Part shown: positions 1-5,080 of the stretch, piece after piece
How positions within the stretch are numbered: position 1 is the first letter of the stretch
Layout: every line of letters starts with the position of its first letter
Source of the DNA: Acidobacteriaceae bacterium
GTDB taxonomy: Bacteria; Acidobacteriota; Terriglobia; Terriglobales; SbA1
Length of the DNA: 5,080 bases
Assembly: GCA_003156615.1 (NCBI GenBank)
Contig: PMHI01000688.1
Location: 19,419-24,498, forward strand
Direction of reading: 5' to 3'
Notes under the pieces: model-generated
Databases searched by the model: none
Seen by the model: the letters and a program-made list of their open reading frames with translations, nothing else
Told to the model about the DNA's origin: nothing
Program-made: the position numbers and the translations under genes

Positions 1-1140
1 ACCGGCCCCGATGAGTTCTCCGATCTGCTGAAAACGCCGGCTTCGCAGATCACTGCGTTTGCCCAGGGTCCCGGCGGCGGCCTGTATGCTGCGACCAGCA
101 ATCTCGGAAAGGTGTTTGTGCTGGGACCGCAGCCGCAGGGGGAGGGCACCTACGAGAGCGATGTGTTTGACGCCAAGATTTTCTCGCGCTGGGGACGCGC
201 CGAGTTTCGCGGCGCGGGCAACGTGGATCTTTATGCGCGCAGCGGCAACGTCGACAATCCCGACCGCAATTGGAGTCCGTGGAAGAAGATCGACCTTACC
301 AAGAGCGACGTGACAAAGAACGGCGAAACCGGAATTCCAGCGGCGCGCTATGCCCAGTGGAAGACTGCACTGCACGCGGGAACCTCGGTGCCAAGCGTGG
401 ACAGCGTGGCGCTGAATTACCTGCCCAAAAATGCCGCTCCCGAAATCGACGAGGTGACCGTCCAGGTCGGCGTCAAGTACCAGTCCCTGCCGAAAATGTC
501 GGGGCAGGGTCTGGGATCGGATTCCAGCGCGTCTTCCGGACCACATTTTGAAGGCCTAAACCCCAGTTCTCGCGATCGCGATTCTATCGGAGTGAAGTGG
601 AGCTCGCACGATGAGAACGACGACCAACTGATCTACTCCGTCTACTACCGTGGCGATAGCGAAACGCGTTGGCTGCTCCTCAAGGACAATCTCACGGACA
701 AGGCTTATTCCTTCGATGCCAGCCTGCTGCCGGATGGAGGTTATACAGTGAAGGTGGTTGCCTCGGATGCGCCGTCGCACTCCCCCGGTGAAGCCTTGAC
801 CACGTCGAAAGAAAGCCGCCGGTTCGAGGTTGACACGACTCCCCCGCGCATCGAGAATCTGGCAGCATCGGTCGATGGTGGGCAGATTCATGTTACGTTC
901 CGCGCGGTCGATGGATTTTCTCCCATCAAGCGCGCCGAGTATTCCGTGGATGCCGGCGAGTGGAAGTATGTCGAGCCGGTCGGCCAACTCTCCGACGCCA
1001 AGACCGAGAGCTACGATTTCAAGGTCGCGCCGGAGACCGCGAAAGACGGTGCAGACGCTTCAGAGCACGTAGTGGTGGTGCGAGTCTACGATCGCTACGA
1101 GAACATGGGCGCCGCCAAGACCCTCCTGCACGGGAAGTAA
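1..1140 (+). CDS. C-terminal part of a secreted beta-propeller / Ig-like domain protein (5'-truncated by window edge)
   Basis: The reading frame is open from base 1 to a TAA stop, giving 379 visible residues; the true start lies outside the window. Residues about 17-42 (ITAFAQGPGGGLYAATSNLG) look like the last blade of a beta-propeller. Residues about 50-146 form a beta-rich module with many Trp and Tyr residues (WSPWKKID, ARYAQWK), ending in the linker PKNAAPEID. Residues about 190-277 resemble a fibronectin-III/Ig-like fold (SIGVKWSSHDENDDQLIYSV ... YTVKVVASDAP). A second Ig-like domain starts at DTTPPRI (about 278) and runs to the C-terminus, ending VVVRVYDRYENMGAAKTL. The domain style and the lack of membrane segments suggest an exported protein that binds a polymer or another protein. 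No catalytic motif is visible and the function is unknown. Similar propeller-plus-Ig proteins are common in Acidobacteriota; this is recalled family knowledge, not a search. It converges on the MFS gene. Confidence 0.85.
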   Translation, partial: TGPDEFSDLLKTPASQITAFAQGPGGGLYAATSNLGKVFVLGPQPQGEGTYESDVFDAKIFSRWGRAEFRGAGNVDLYARSGNVDNPDRNWSPWKKIDLTKSDVTKNGETGIPAARYAQWKTALHAGTSVPSVDSVALNYLPKNAAPEIDEVTVQVGVKYQSLPKMSGQGLGSDSSASSGPHFEGLNPSSRDRDSIGVKWSSHDENDDQLIYSVYYRGDSETRWLLLKDNLTDKAYSFDASLLPDGGYTVKVVASDAPSHSPGEALTTSKESRRFEVDTTPPRIENLAASVDGGQIHVTFRAVDGFSPIKRAEYSVDAGEWKYVEPVGQLSDAKTESYDFKVAPETAKDGADASEHVVVVRVYDRYENMGAAKTLLHGK

Positions 1141-1155
1141 CAGACGGCATGTTCC

Positions 1156-2442
1156 TTAACGCATTTTCTCGGCTGTTTCCGAAACATCTTCCGACAGCTC
1201 GCTCTTGAGGGTTGTCAGTTCACCCGCGCGGCGCAGCTCGGGAAATCTCCACGCCCATAAGGCAATCACAATCAGCGTCCCCACTCCCCCCAGCAAAACG
1301 GCGGGAACCGTGCCAAACCACTGCGCCGTCAGTCCCGATTCAAACTGCCCCAGTTCGTTCGATGCCCCGATAAAAACCATATCCACGGCCGTCACCCGCC
1401 CGCGCATTTCATCGGGCGTGCGCAACTGCACCAGAGTGGCGCGAATGATGACGCTGATCATGTCGGAGGCACCGAGGAAGATCAGCGCAAGCAGCGAGAG
1501 CACCAGTCTGGTCGAGATGCCAAAAACAATAGTGCAGACTCCGAAGCCGGCCACCGACCAGAGCAACGTCGGCCCCGCCCGGCCGCGGAGCGGACGATGC
1601 GCCAGCGCCACTGCCATCACGGCGGCGCCCACTCCCGGAGCGGTCCGCAAGAGTCCCAGACCCCATGGCCCGGTGTGCAGAATCTCGCGGGCGTAAACGG
1701 GAAGCAGGGCTACGGCTCCGCCCAGCAGCACCGCGAACAGGTCCAGCGAAATCGCGCCCAGAATCAGCTTCTGGCGCCATATGAAGTGCAATCCGGCAAA
1801 GATGGTCTTGAGCGTCATGGGCTCGCGCCCCCGCGCTTGTGGACGGGTCTTGATGCGGAAGGTCGAAGCCAGCGCCCCCATGGCGGTCAGCATGGCAGCC
1901 GCGTAAACCGCAGTCGGCCCGCGGAACAGCGCATACAGAATTCCGCCGAGAGACGGTCCCAGAATCGTGGCGGCTTGGAACGTGGTCGCGTTCCACGCCA
2001 CGGCGTTGGCGAAGTGCTCTTCGGGGACCAGTTGCGGCAAAATGGAGCGGCTGGCCGTCCCGTTGAAGGAACGCACCACGCCCAGCAGTATAAGTACTGC
2101 ATAGATCGCCTGAACCGAATGCGCCCCGCGCTCGGCGATTACCAGCAAAAGAGCCGAGCAGAGCGCGTATCCCGCATAGCACACACCCAGCACTTTGCGC
2201 CGCTCGAAGCGGTCCGACGCATGTCCAGAAACCAGAAACAGCAAAATGCCCGGAAGAAACTGTGCCAGCCCCACAAGCCCAAGGTCGAGAGCGCGCTTGG
2301 TGATGTCGTAAACCTGCCATCCCACCGCAACCGCCTGCATTTCGACGGCAGCCACAATGAGGAAGCGTGCAATCTGAAACAGTACGAAATCCGGATGGGT
2401 GAAGGCGATGCGTCCAGCTCTGGAATCGGCAGGGGCGGGCAT
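1156..2442 (-). CDS. MFS transporter, EntS-like / MFS_3 family (probable exporter)
   Basis: This complete gene encodes 428 aa, a normal MFS length, with about 10-12 hydrophobic segments (for example 21-41, 55-73, 87-103, 111-124, 153-171, 176-193, 228-250, 262-281, 293-309, 313-332, 378-397). Loop 2-3 carries the MFS motif A, seen as GHASDRFERRK at 73-83. The second half holds RTPDEMRGRVTAV (341-353) and SNELGQFESGL (361-371), signatures I associate with the MFS_3 branch that includes the enterobactin exporter EntS. It should sit in the inner membrane and export a small molecule using the proton gradient. The substrate cannot be read from sequence, and no siderophore or antibiotic gene lies nearby. 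The hydrophilic tail (about 401-428) is charged. The ATG at 2440-2442 is preceded by a weak purine-rich AGAAGA that could act as ribosome binding site. It converges on the propeller gene with a 15-bp gap and is followed by no partner in its own direction inside the window. Confidence 0.93.
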   Translation of the reverse strand: MPAPADSRAGRIAFTHPDFVLFQIARFLIVAAVEMQAVAVGWQVYDITKRALDLGLVGLAQFLPGILLFLVSGHASDRFERRKVLGVCYAGYALCSALLLVIAERGAHSVQAIYAVLILLGVVRSFNGTASRSILPQLVPEEHFANAVAWNATTFQAATILGPSLGGILYALFRGPTAVYAAAMLTAMGALASTFRIKTRPQARGREPMTLKTIFAGLHFIWRQKLILGAISLDLFAVLLGGAVALLPVYAREILHTGPWGLGLLRTAPGVGAAVMAVALAHRPLRGRAGPTLLWSVAGFGVCTIVFGISTRLVLSLLALIFLGASDMISVIIRATLVQLRTPDEMRGRVTAVDMVFIGASNELGQFESGLTAQWFGTVPAVLLGGVGTLIVIALWAWRFPELRRAGELTTLKSELSEDVSETAEKMR

Positions 2443-2443
2443 T

Positions 2444-2480
2444 GATCTTCTACGATCTTCTAATGTGATCTACTAATGTG
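2444..2480. repeat. Degenerate short tandem repeat (GATCTTCTA-type) upstream of the MFS gene
   Basis: Three related units follow one another directly: GATCTTCTAC at 2444-2453, GATCTTCTAATGT at 2454-2466 and GATCTACTAATGTG at 2467-2480. On the minus strand this lies immediately before the MFS start codon, so it forms the leader and possibly the ribosome binding site, with an AGAAGATC core repeated. It could be a regulator-binding array, or simply slippage in the leader. Confidence 0.5.
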
Positions 2481-2519
2481 CCAGAGAACGGGTTGCCTTG
2501 CATCCGATGCGCTTGGTCC

Positions 2520-2534
2520 ATGCCGCTGCGGCAT
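2520..2534. repeat. Short perfect inverted repeat (hairpin)
   Basis: ATGCCGCTGCGGCAT is a perfect palindrome around a single central T: a 7-bp pairing on paper, or a 6-bp stem with a 3-nt loop. No T-run follows on either strand, so it does not look like an intrinsic terminator. It lies about 80 bp upstream of the MFS start and could be an operator or chance. Confidence 0.4.
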
Positions 2535-2583
2535 CAGATAACTTCCGCCGGTCTGGAGGAGCTTTCGATAAGGATTCACCTCT

Positions 2584-2606
2584 TTTGGGTTGTGCCTCCG
2601 CCCAAA
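2584..2606. repeat. Short inverted repeat TTTGGG / CCCAAA
   Basis: TTTGGG at 2584-2589 pairs with CCCAAA at 2601-2606 across an 11-nt loop. The 6-bp stem is weak and has no adjacent T-run. It is one of the few pieces of structure in the gene-free region; no function is assigned. Confidence 0.3.
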
Positions 2607-2925
2607 CCCAGAGCGTTCCGAGCAGCGAACCGATCAGCCGGAGACTGCCCGGCATCGAGTCCTGGCAGCCGCCGAAGATTGCCCCTGCCAAGGCTGCCGA
2701 GATCCGGTGAGGGATGTCGCAGCTACTAAACGGCCAAGAGAATCCCTGAGCGGATGTTTAACCCACAAGAAGAGGGTAGCAAATGGGGTGAGCCCGTGGG
2801 GCGGCAGTCCATACTGGAAGTTCTTTCAGAGCATCCTGAGTTGGACTGAACCCTGGAGGGGCGCGAAAAAACTGCACCGTCCCGAGTGATCGTGGAGCAT
2901 CCATGCCGGCCCTGCCGTCGCAGGC

Positions 2926-2931
2926 TAGAAT
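2926..2931 (+). promoter_or_regulatory. Candidate -10 box (TAGAAT) of the methyltransferase gene
   Basis: TAGAAT matches the sigma-70 -10 consensus TATAAT at five of six positions and ends 6 bases before the ATG at 2938. If it is used, transcription would begin at or within a base or two of the start codon, giving a leaderless mRNA. This fits the absence of a clear Shine-Dalgarno sequence upstream. No good -35 hexamer is seen at the expected spacing. Confidence 0.35.
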
Positions 2932-2937
2932 CGACTC

Positions 2938-3522
2938 ATGCTGACGCTGGTCAGAACCGGCGGTTGGATCGCGTGCGTGGTCGCGTCGACGATTCCGGCG
3001 TTCTGGCTGCTCATCCATCCGCGAGCAGAACGGTGGCGTTCACGCCGACAATCACCGTACAGGATTCTCGTGCCCGCCTGGATCGGCATGTGGGCGCTAG
3101 TGGCCGCGATCACAGCCCCCTGGCGCGGCGTCTTGCTCTATGAAAACGGATGGACCTGGATCCCCGCGGGCACTTTATTCTGCTCCGGCCTGATCCTCTA
3201 TAAACTCTCTCACCGGGAGTTCAGCCTGATTCAGCTCGGCGGATTGCCCGAGATCCTGCACCACCACGGCCGGCAGCACCTGGTAACCACAGGCATTCGC
3301 GCCCGCGTGCGCCACCCCGTCTACCTGGGCCATCTCTGCGAGATGCTGGCCTGGAGCCTGGGCACAGGCCTGGCCGTCTGCTGGGCGCTCACAGCACTCG
3401 CGATCACGACCGGCGCTTTCATGATCAGAATGGAGGATGAGGAACTGGAGAACAGGTTCAGCGAAGAGTTTCGCCAGTATCGAGCCACGGTGCCCGCCGT
3501 TCTGCCAAAAATAAGAATATGA
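2938..3522 (+). CDS. Isoprenylcysteine carboxyl methyltransferase / phospholipid methyltransferase family membrane protein
   Basis: This complete gene encodes 194 aa, typical of small bacterial ICMT/PEMT-like proteins. Hydrophobic segments lie at about 7-26, 43-62, 74-90 and 134-163, so it should be an integral inner-membrane protein. The C-terminal half carries the family's cofactor-binding pattern: LVTTGIRARVRHPVYLGH (115-132) with the RHPxY core, then a hydrophobic helical pair, then the acidic EDEELENRF (166-174) and EEFRQYRATVPAVLP (176-190). In this superfamily these residues bind S-adenosylmethionine at the membrane surface. Known members methylate prenylcysteine, phospholipid headgroups or other lipophilic substrates; bacterial members are mostly uncharacterised, so the substrate is unknown. 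The ATG start places the first membrane helix right at the N-terminus. No strong ribosome binding site precedes it. It is separated from the permease by 145 bp and probably transcribed independently. Confidence 0.88.
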   Translation: MLTLVRTGGWIACVVASTIPAFWLLIHPRAERWRSRRQSPYRILVPAWIGMWALVAAITAPWRGVLLYENGWTWIPAGTLFCSGLILYKLSHREFSLIQLGGLPEILHHHGRQHLVTTGIRARVRHPVYLGHLCEMLAWSLGTGLAVCWALTALAITTGAFMIRMEDEELENRFSEEFRQYRATVPAVLPKIRI

Positions 3523-3535
3523 GTGGATGCATATG

Positions 3536-3568
3536 CGCCGCGACTCCGGCTCTACACCCTGCGCGGCG
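3536..3568. repeat. GC-rich inverted repeat downstream of the methyltransferase
   Basis: CGCCGCG at 3536-3542 pairs with CGCGGCG at 3562-3568, a perfect 7-bp GC stem with a 19-nt loop. It begins 13 bp after the methyltransferase stop and could help end transcription or stabilise the 3' end. No T-run follows directly (the first T-rich stretch is near 3596), so it is not a classic intrinsic terminator. The palindrome GCATATGC (3529-3536) abuts it. Confidence 0.35.
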
Positions 3569-3635
3569 GTATTCCGGGTTCTGAGCGTTGAGAGCTTTTG
3601 TTTGCCCAATTCCACAAATGCCGAGAGCCGGTAGC

Positions 3636-3641
3636 TATAAT
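3636..3641 (+). promoter_or_regulatory. Probable -10 box (TATAAT) of the permease gene
   Basis: A perfect sigma-70 -10 hexamer TATAAT stands out in a GC-rich gap, 26 bases before the ATG at 3668. Transcription would start near 3648, leaving a leader of about 20 nt that contains the GAAGG ribosome binding site. The -35 element is poor: CACAAA at 3613-3618 gives the ideal 17-bp spacing but matches the consensus weakly. The box indicates that the permease has its own promoter. Confidence 0.6.
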
Positions 3642-3652
3642 CCGATTTGGCC

Positions 3653-3657
3653 GAAGG
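3653..3657 (+). promoter_or_regulatory. Ribosome binding site supporting the ATG at 3668
   Basis: GAAGG lies 10 bases before the ATG, inside a tandem GGCCGAA duplication (3649-3655 and 3656-3662). A second purine run, GAAAG at 3660-3664, is 3 bases from the ATG. These favour ATG 3668 over the in-frame TTG at 3647, which would overlap the expected transcription start and add seven residues that lack family resemblance. Confidence 0.45.
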
Positions 3658-3667
3658 CCGAAAGCTG

Positions 3668-5014
3668 ATGCGCTTTGAATTCTTCATCGCTACCCGCTAC
3701 CTGCGTGCCAAGCGTCGCCAGGCGTTTATCGGCATCATCACCGGCATCTCGATCGTCGGGGTAGCCGCGGGCGTCGCTTCGCTCATCGTCGCGTTGGCCA
3801 TCAACAACGGCTTTCGCCAGGACTTGCAGGAGCGCCTGATCGGATCGACTTCGCACGTAAGCCTGCTGCGCATCGCCGACGACGGAATTAAAGATTGGCC
3901 GCCGCTGCTCGCACGGCTTTCTAAAGAGCCGCATGTGGTCGCCGCGGCTCCTGCGATCTTTGAGCAGGTATTGATTTCTCGCGGGCCCCGCGCCCGGGGC
4001 GCCGTCCTCAAGGGCATGGTTCCAGCCGATGAGCACAAGATCGGCGATCTGCTCAACACCATAAAAGAAGGTTCCGCCGCTGCCCTCGAAGAAAGCACTC
4101 CGCCATCCGCCGCAGACTCATCAGAAACTGAAACGCTAGAAAATCCCGCAACCGGCCGCGCACCCTCCACGCCGTCCGAGTCTCCCGATTCCCTGGCCGG
4201 CGTTCATGCCCGTGTCGCTGCCATGCCCCCAATCATCCTCGGCAAAGACATGGCCGACAGCCTGGGCGCCACGGTCGGTTCCGTGGTCCTTGTGACCAGC
4301 CCGCAAGGCGAATTAACTCCTTTTGGCATGGTGCCGAAATACACCCGCTTTCGCGTGGTGGGAATTTTCAACTCCGGTTTCTTCGATTACGACGCGTCGT
4401 GGGCATTCACTCGGTTGTCCGATGCGCAACGCTTGTTCGGCCTCGATGATCTGATTTCGGTAATCGAGTTCAAAGTCGACGACATCGATAAGGCAGACAT
4501 AGTTGCCCACCAACTCGAAGACGCGGCTGGCAAAGGCTTCATGACCACGAATTGGAAGGAGCAAAACAAAGCCCTGTTTCACGCCTTGAACATGGAGCGC
4601 TTGGTCACTTACATCACCACCGGACTGATCGTCTTCGTGGCCGCACTGAACATTTTGATTTCCCTGATCATGATGGTCATGGAAAAAACCAAAGACATCG
4701 CCGTGCTGATGTCGATGGGCACCCGCAAGTCGCAAGTGCGAAACATCTTCATTGCCCAGGGCGTGCTGATCGGCTTGATCGGCACCGCCATCGGCTTGCT
4801 GCTGGGTTATGCTATCTCCTACACGGGAGGCCACTACCGCATCATTTCCCTCTCGCCCGAGGTCTACTCCATCGACTACGTGCCGTTCGCCCCGCGCCTG
4901 ATGGATGGCATTCTCGTGGCGCTGGTAGCCATAGGAATTTCCTTCGTGGCGACCCTCTACCCGTCATGGTCCGCCGGTAGAACCCTGCCCGCTGAAGCCT
5001 TGCGCTACGAATGA
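3668..5014 (+). CDS. LolC/LolE-type ABC transporter permease (lipoprotein release, FtsX/MacB superfamily)
   Basis: This complete gene encodes 448 aa. The N-terminus MRFEFFIATRYLRAKRRQAF followed by a membrane helix (about 21-45) is the classic opening of LolC/LolE proteins. A large periplasmic MacB-PCD-like domain spans about 46-310, with the family stretches IILGKDMADSLGATVG (189-204) and TPFGMVPKYTRFRVVGIFNSGFFDYD (217-242). Three further helices lie at about 313-339, 362-385 and 413-434 and form the FtsX domain, with the cytoplasmic coupling loop MEKTKDIAVLMSMGTRKSQV (338-357) between them. The C-terminus PAEALRYE is also typical. In the Lol system this permease works with the ATPase LolD to pull lipoproteins from the inner membrane and pass them to LolA. 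E. coli LolC and LolE are about 400-415 aa; the extra length comes from a low-complexity insert at about 136-183. A single LolC/E-like subunit could act as a homodimer (LolF-like). I cannot tell LolC from LolE, so no symbol is given. Confidence 0.93.
   Translation: MRFEFFIATRYLRAKRRQAFIGIITGISIVGVAAGVASLIVALAINNGFRQDLQERLIGSTSHVSLLRIADDGIKDWPPLLARLSKEPHVVAAAPAIFEQVLISRGPRARGAVLKGMVPADEHKIGDLLNTIKEGSAAALEESTPPSAADSSETETLENPATGRAPSTPSESPDSLAGVHARVAAMPPIILGKDMADSLGATVGSVVLVTSPQGELTPFGMVPKYTRFRVVGIFNSGFFDYDASWAFTRLSDAQRLFGLDDLISVIEFKVDDIDKADIVAHQLEDAAGKGFMTTNWKEQNKALFHALNMERLVTYITTGLIVFVAALNILISLIMMVMEKTKDIAVLMSMGTRKSQVRNIFIAQGVLIGLIGTAIGLLLGYAISYTGGHYRIISLSPEVYSIDYVPFAPRLMDGILVALVAIGISFVATLYPSWSAGRTLPAEALRYE
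4073..4216 (+). other. Low-complexity Ser/Thr/Pro/Glu/Ala-rich insert in the permease periplasmic domain
   Basis: Residues about 136-183 of the permease are dominated by S, T, P, E and A (for example EESTPPSAADSSETETLENP, then APSTPSESPDS). They sit between the strand ending LLNTIKEG and the conserved IILGKDMADSLG. In the E. coli proteins this junction is a short loop, as I recall the family. The insert stays in frame and its base composition resembles the flanks, so it is a disordered loop rather than a frameshift. It should face the periplasm. Confidence 0.65.
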
Positions 5015-5029
5015 CGTAAGTTGCTGATA

Positions 5030-5080
5030 ATGGGATCGTTGGTAAGACGCACCGCAGAAACACCGGCGGGAGCCGGCAGC
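5030..5080 (+). CDS. Possible start of the next gene (3'-truncated by window edge; LolD ATPase expected but not shown)
   Basis: From the ATG at 5030, 17 codons stay open to the window end (MGSLVRRTAETPAGAGS). The start lies 15 bp after the permease stop, a spacing that fits an operon. A Lol-type permease is usually followed by its ATPase gene lolD, and these ATPases can carry a variable N-terminal tail before the first conserved strand. No Walker motif is reached, the ribosome binding site is weak, and an in-frame TTG at 5021 is an alternative start. The identity is therefore guesswork from context. Confidence 0.3.
   Translation, partial: MGSLVRRTAETPAGAGS

Larger units (their letters stand above)
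2443..2937. other. Long intergenic region without a convincing gene
   Basis: This stretch of about 495 bp separates the divergent MFS and methyltransferase genes, so both promoters should lie in it. Short open frames exist on both strands (up to about 100 codons), but their translations are rich in Arg, Pro, Ser and Cys, show no domain or membrane pattern I recognise, and overlap one another. Visible structure consists of a degenerate repeat next to the MFS start (2444-2480), a perfect hairpin at 2520-2534, a second hairpin at 2584-2606 and a -10-like TAGAAT at 2926-2931. I see no tRNA fold and no transposase remnant. It may hold regulatory sequence, a small RNA or a decayed gene; none of these can be shown from this sequence alone. 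Confidence 0.6.

Noticed and set aside
556..987. Minus-strand open frame of 143 codons under the propeller/Ig gene
   Set aside because: It lies wholly inside the coherent plus-strand frame that contains recognisable Ig-like domains and has no family resemblance of its own.
1597..2445. Long plus-strand open frame (282 codons) antisense to the MFS gene
   Set aside because: The translation is Arg/Gln/His-rich with no hydrophobic core or motif, while the opposite strand encodes a clear 428-aa MFS protein with its motifs. It is a shadow of GC-rich codon use.
2473..2691. 72-codon minus-strand open frame with a hydrophobic patch (SLRLIGSLLGTLWVWAEA)
   Set aside because: The patch looks like a single membrane segment, but no ribosome binding site or family signature supports it and it overlaps other equally weak frames.
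2590..2889. 99-codon plus-strand open frame in the gene-free region
   Set aside because: There is no recognisable domain, the composition is atypical (Arg, Pro and Cys-rich), the start lies within a hairpin and other short frames overlap it. I could not support it as a gene.
3536..3600. Intrinsic terminator after the methyltransferase
   Set aside because: The 7-bp GC stem has a 19-nt loop and no T-run directly after it, so it is listed only as an inverted repeat.
3647..3667. Upstream in-frame TTG start for the permease
   Set aside because: It falls at the expected transcription start implied by TATAAT at 3636-3641, and the family typically begins at MRFEFFIA, which matches ATG 3668.
4313..4834. 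Minus-strand open frame of 173 codons antisense to the permease
   Set aside because: It is rich in His, Gln and Asp in a way expected from the reverse complement of membrane-helix codons; the plus strand carries the conserved FtsX domain.

Overview
The window is GC-rich and reads like a piece of an Acidobacteriota (Terriglobia / Koribacter-like) chromosome. That assignment is an inference. It rests on the C-terminal half of a beta-propeller plus Ig-like secreted protein of a style common in that group, a LolC/E-type permease ending in PAEALRYE, and AT-rich -10 boxes close to start codons. No rRNA, tRNA, CRISPR array, insertion sequence or phage gene is visible, and the region looks like ordinary chromosome.

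Layout: (1) 1-1140 (+) is the 3' part of a large, probably secreted or cell-surface protein, with the end of a propeller followed by two Ig/Fn3-like domains. (2) 1156-2442 (-) is a complete MFS exporter that converges on gene 1 with only 15 bp between the stop codons. (3) 2443-2937 is about 495 bp with no convincing gene. It holds a small degenerate repeat just upstream of the MFS start and two short hairpins. (4) 2938-3522 (+) is a small membrane methyltransferase of the ICMT/PEMT family. (5) 3523-3667 is a gap with an inverted repeat and a perfect TATAAT box. (6) 3668-5014 (+) is a lipoprotein-sorting (LolC/LolE-type) ABC permease with an unusual Ser/Thr/Pro/Glu-rich insert. (7) 5030 to the window end may be the first codons of the next gene; the ATPase partner LolD is the natural expectation but cannot be confirmed here.

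The genes do not form one clear pathway. The permease and whatever lies to its right probably form a Lol-type unit that releases lipoproteins from the inner membrane. The methyltransferase, the MFS exporter and the propeller protein look like independent transcription units. I found no strong evidence for a previously undescribed system. The observations most worth checking are the permease insert, the possible leaderless start of the methyltransferase, and the unexplained 495-bp gap.
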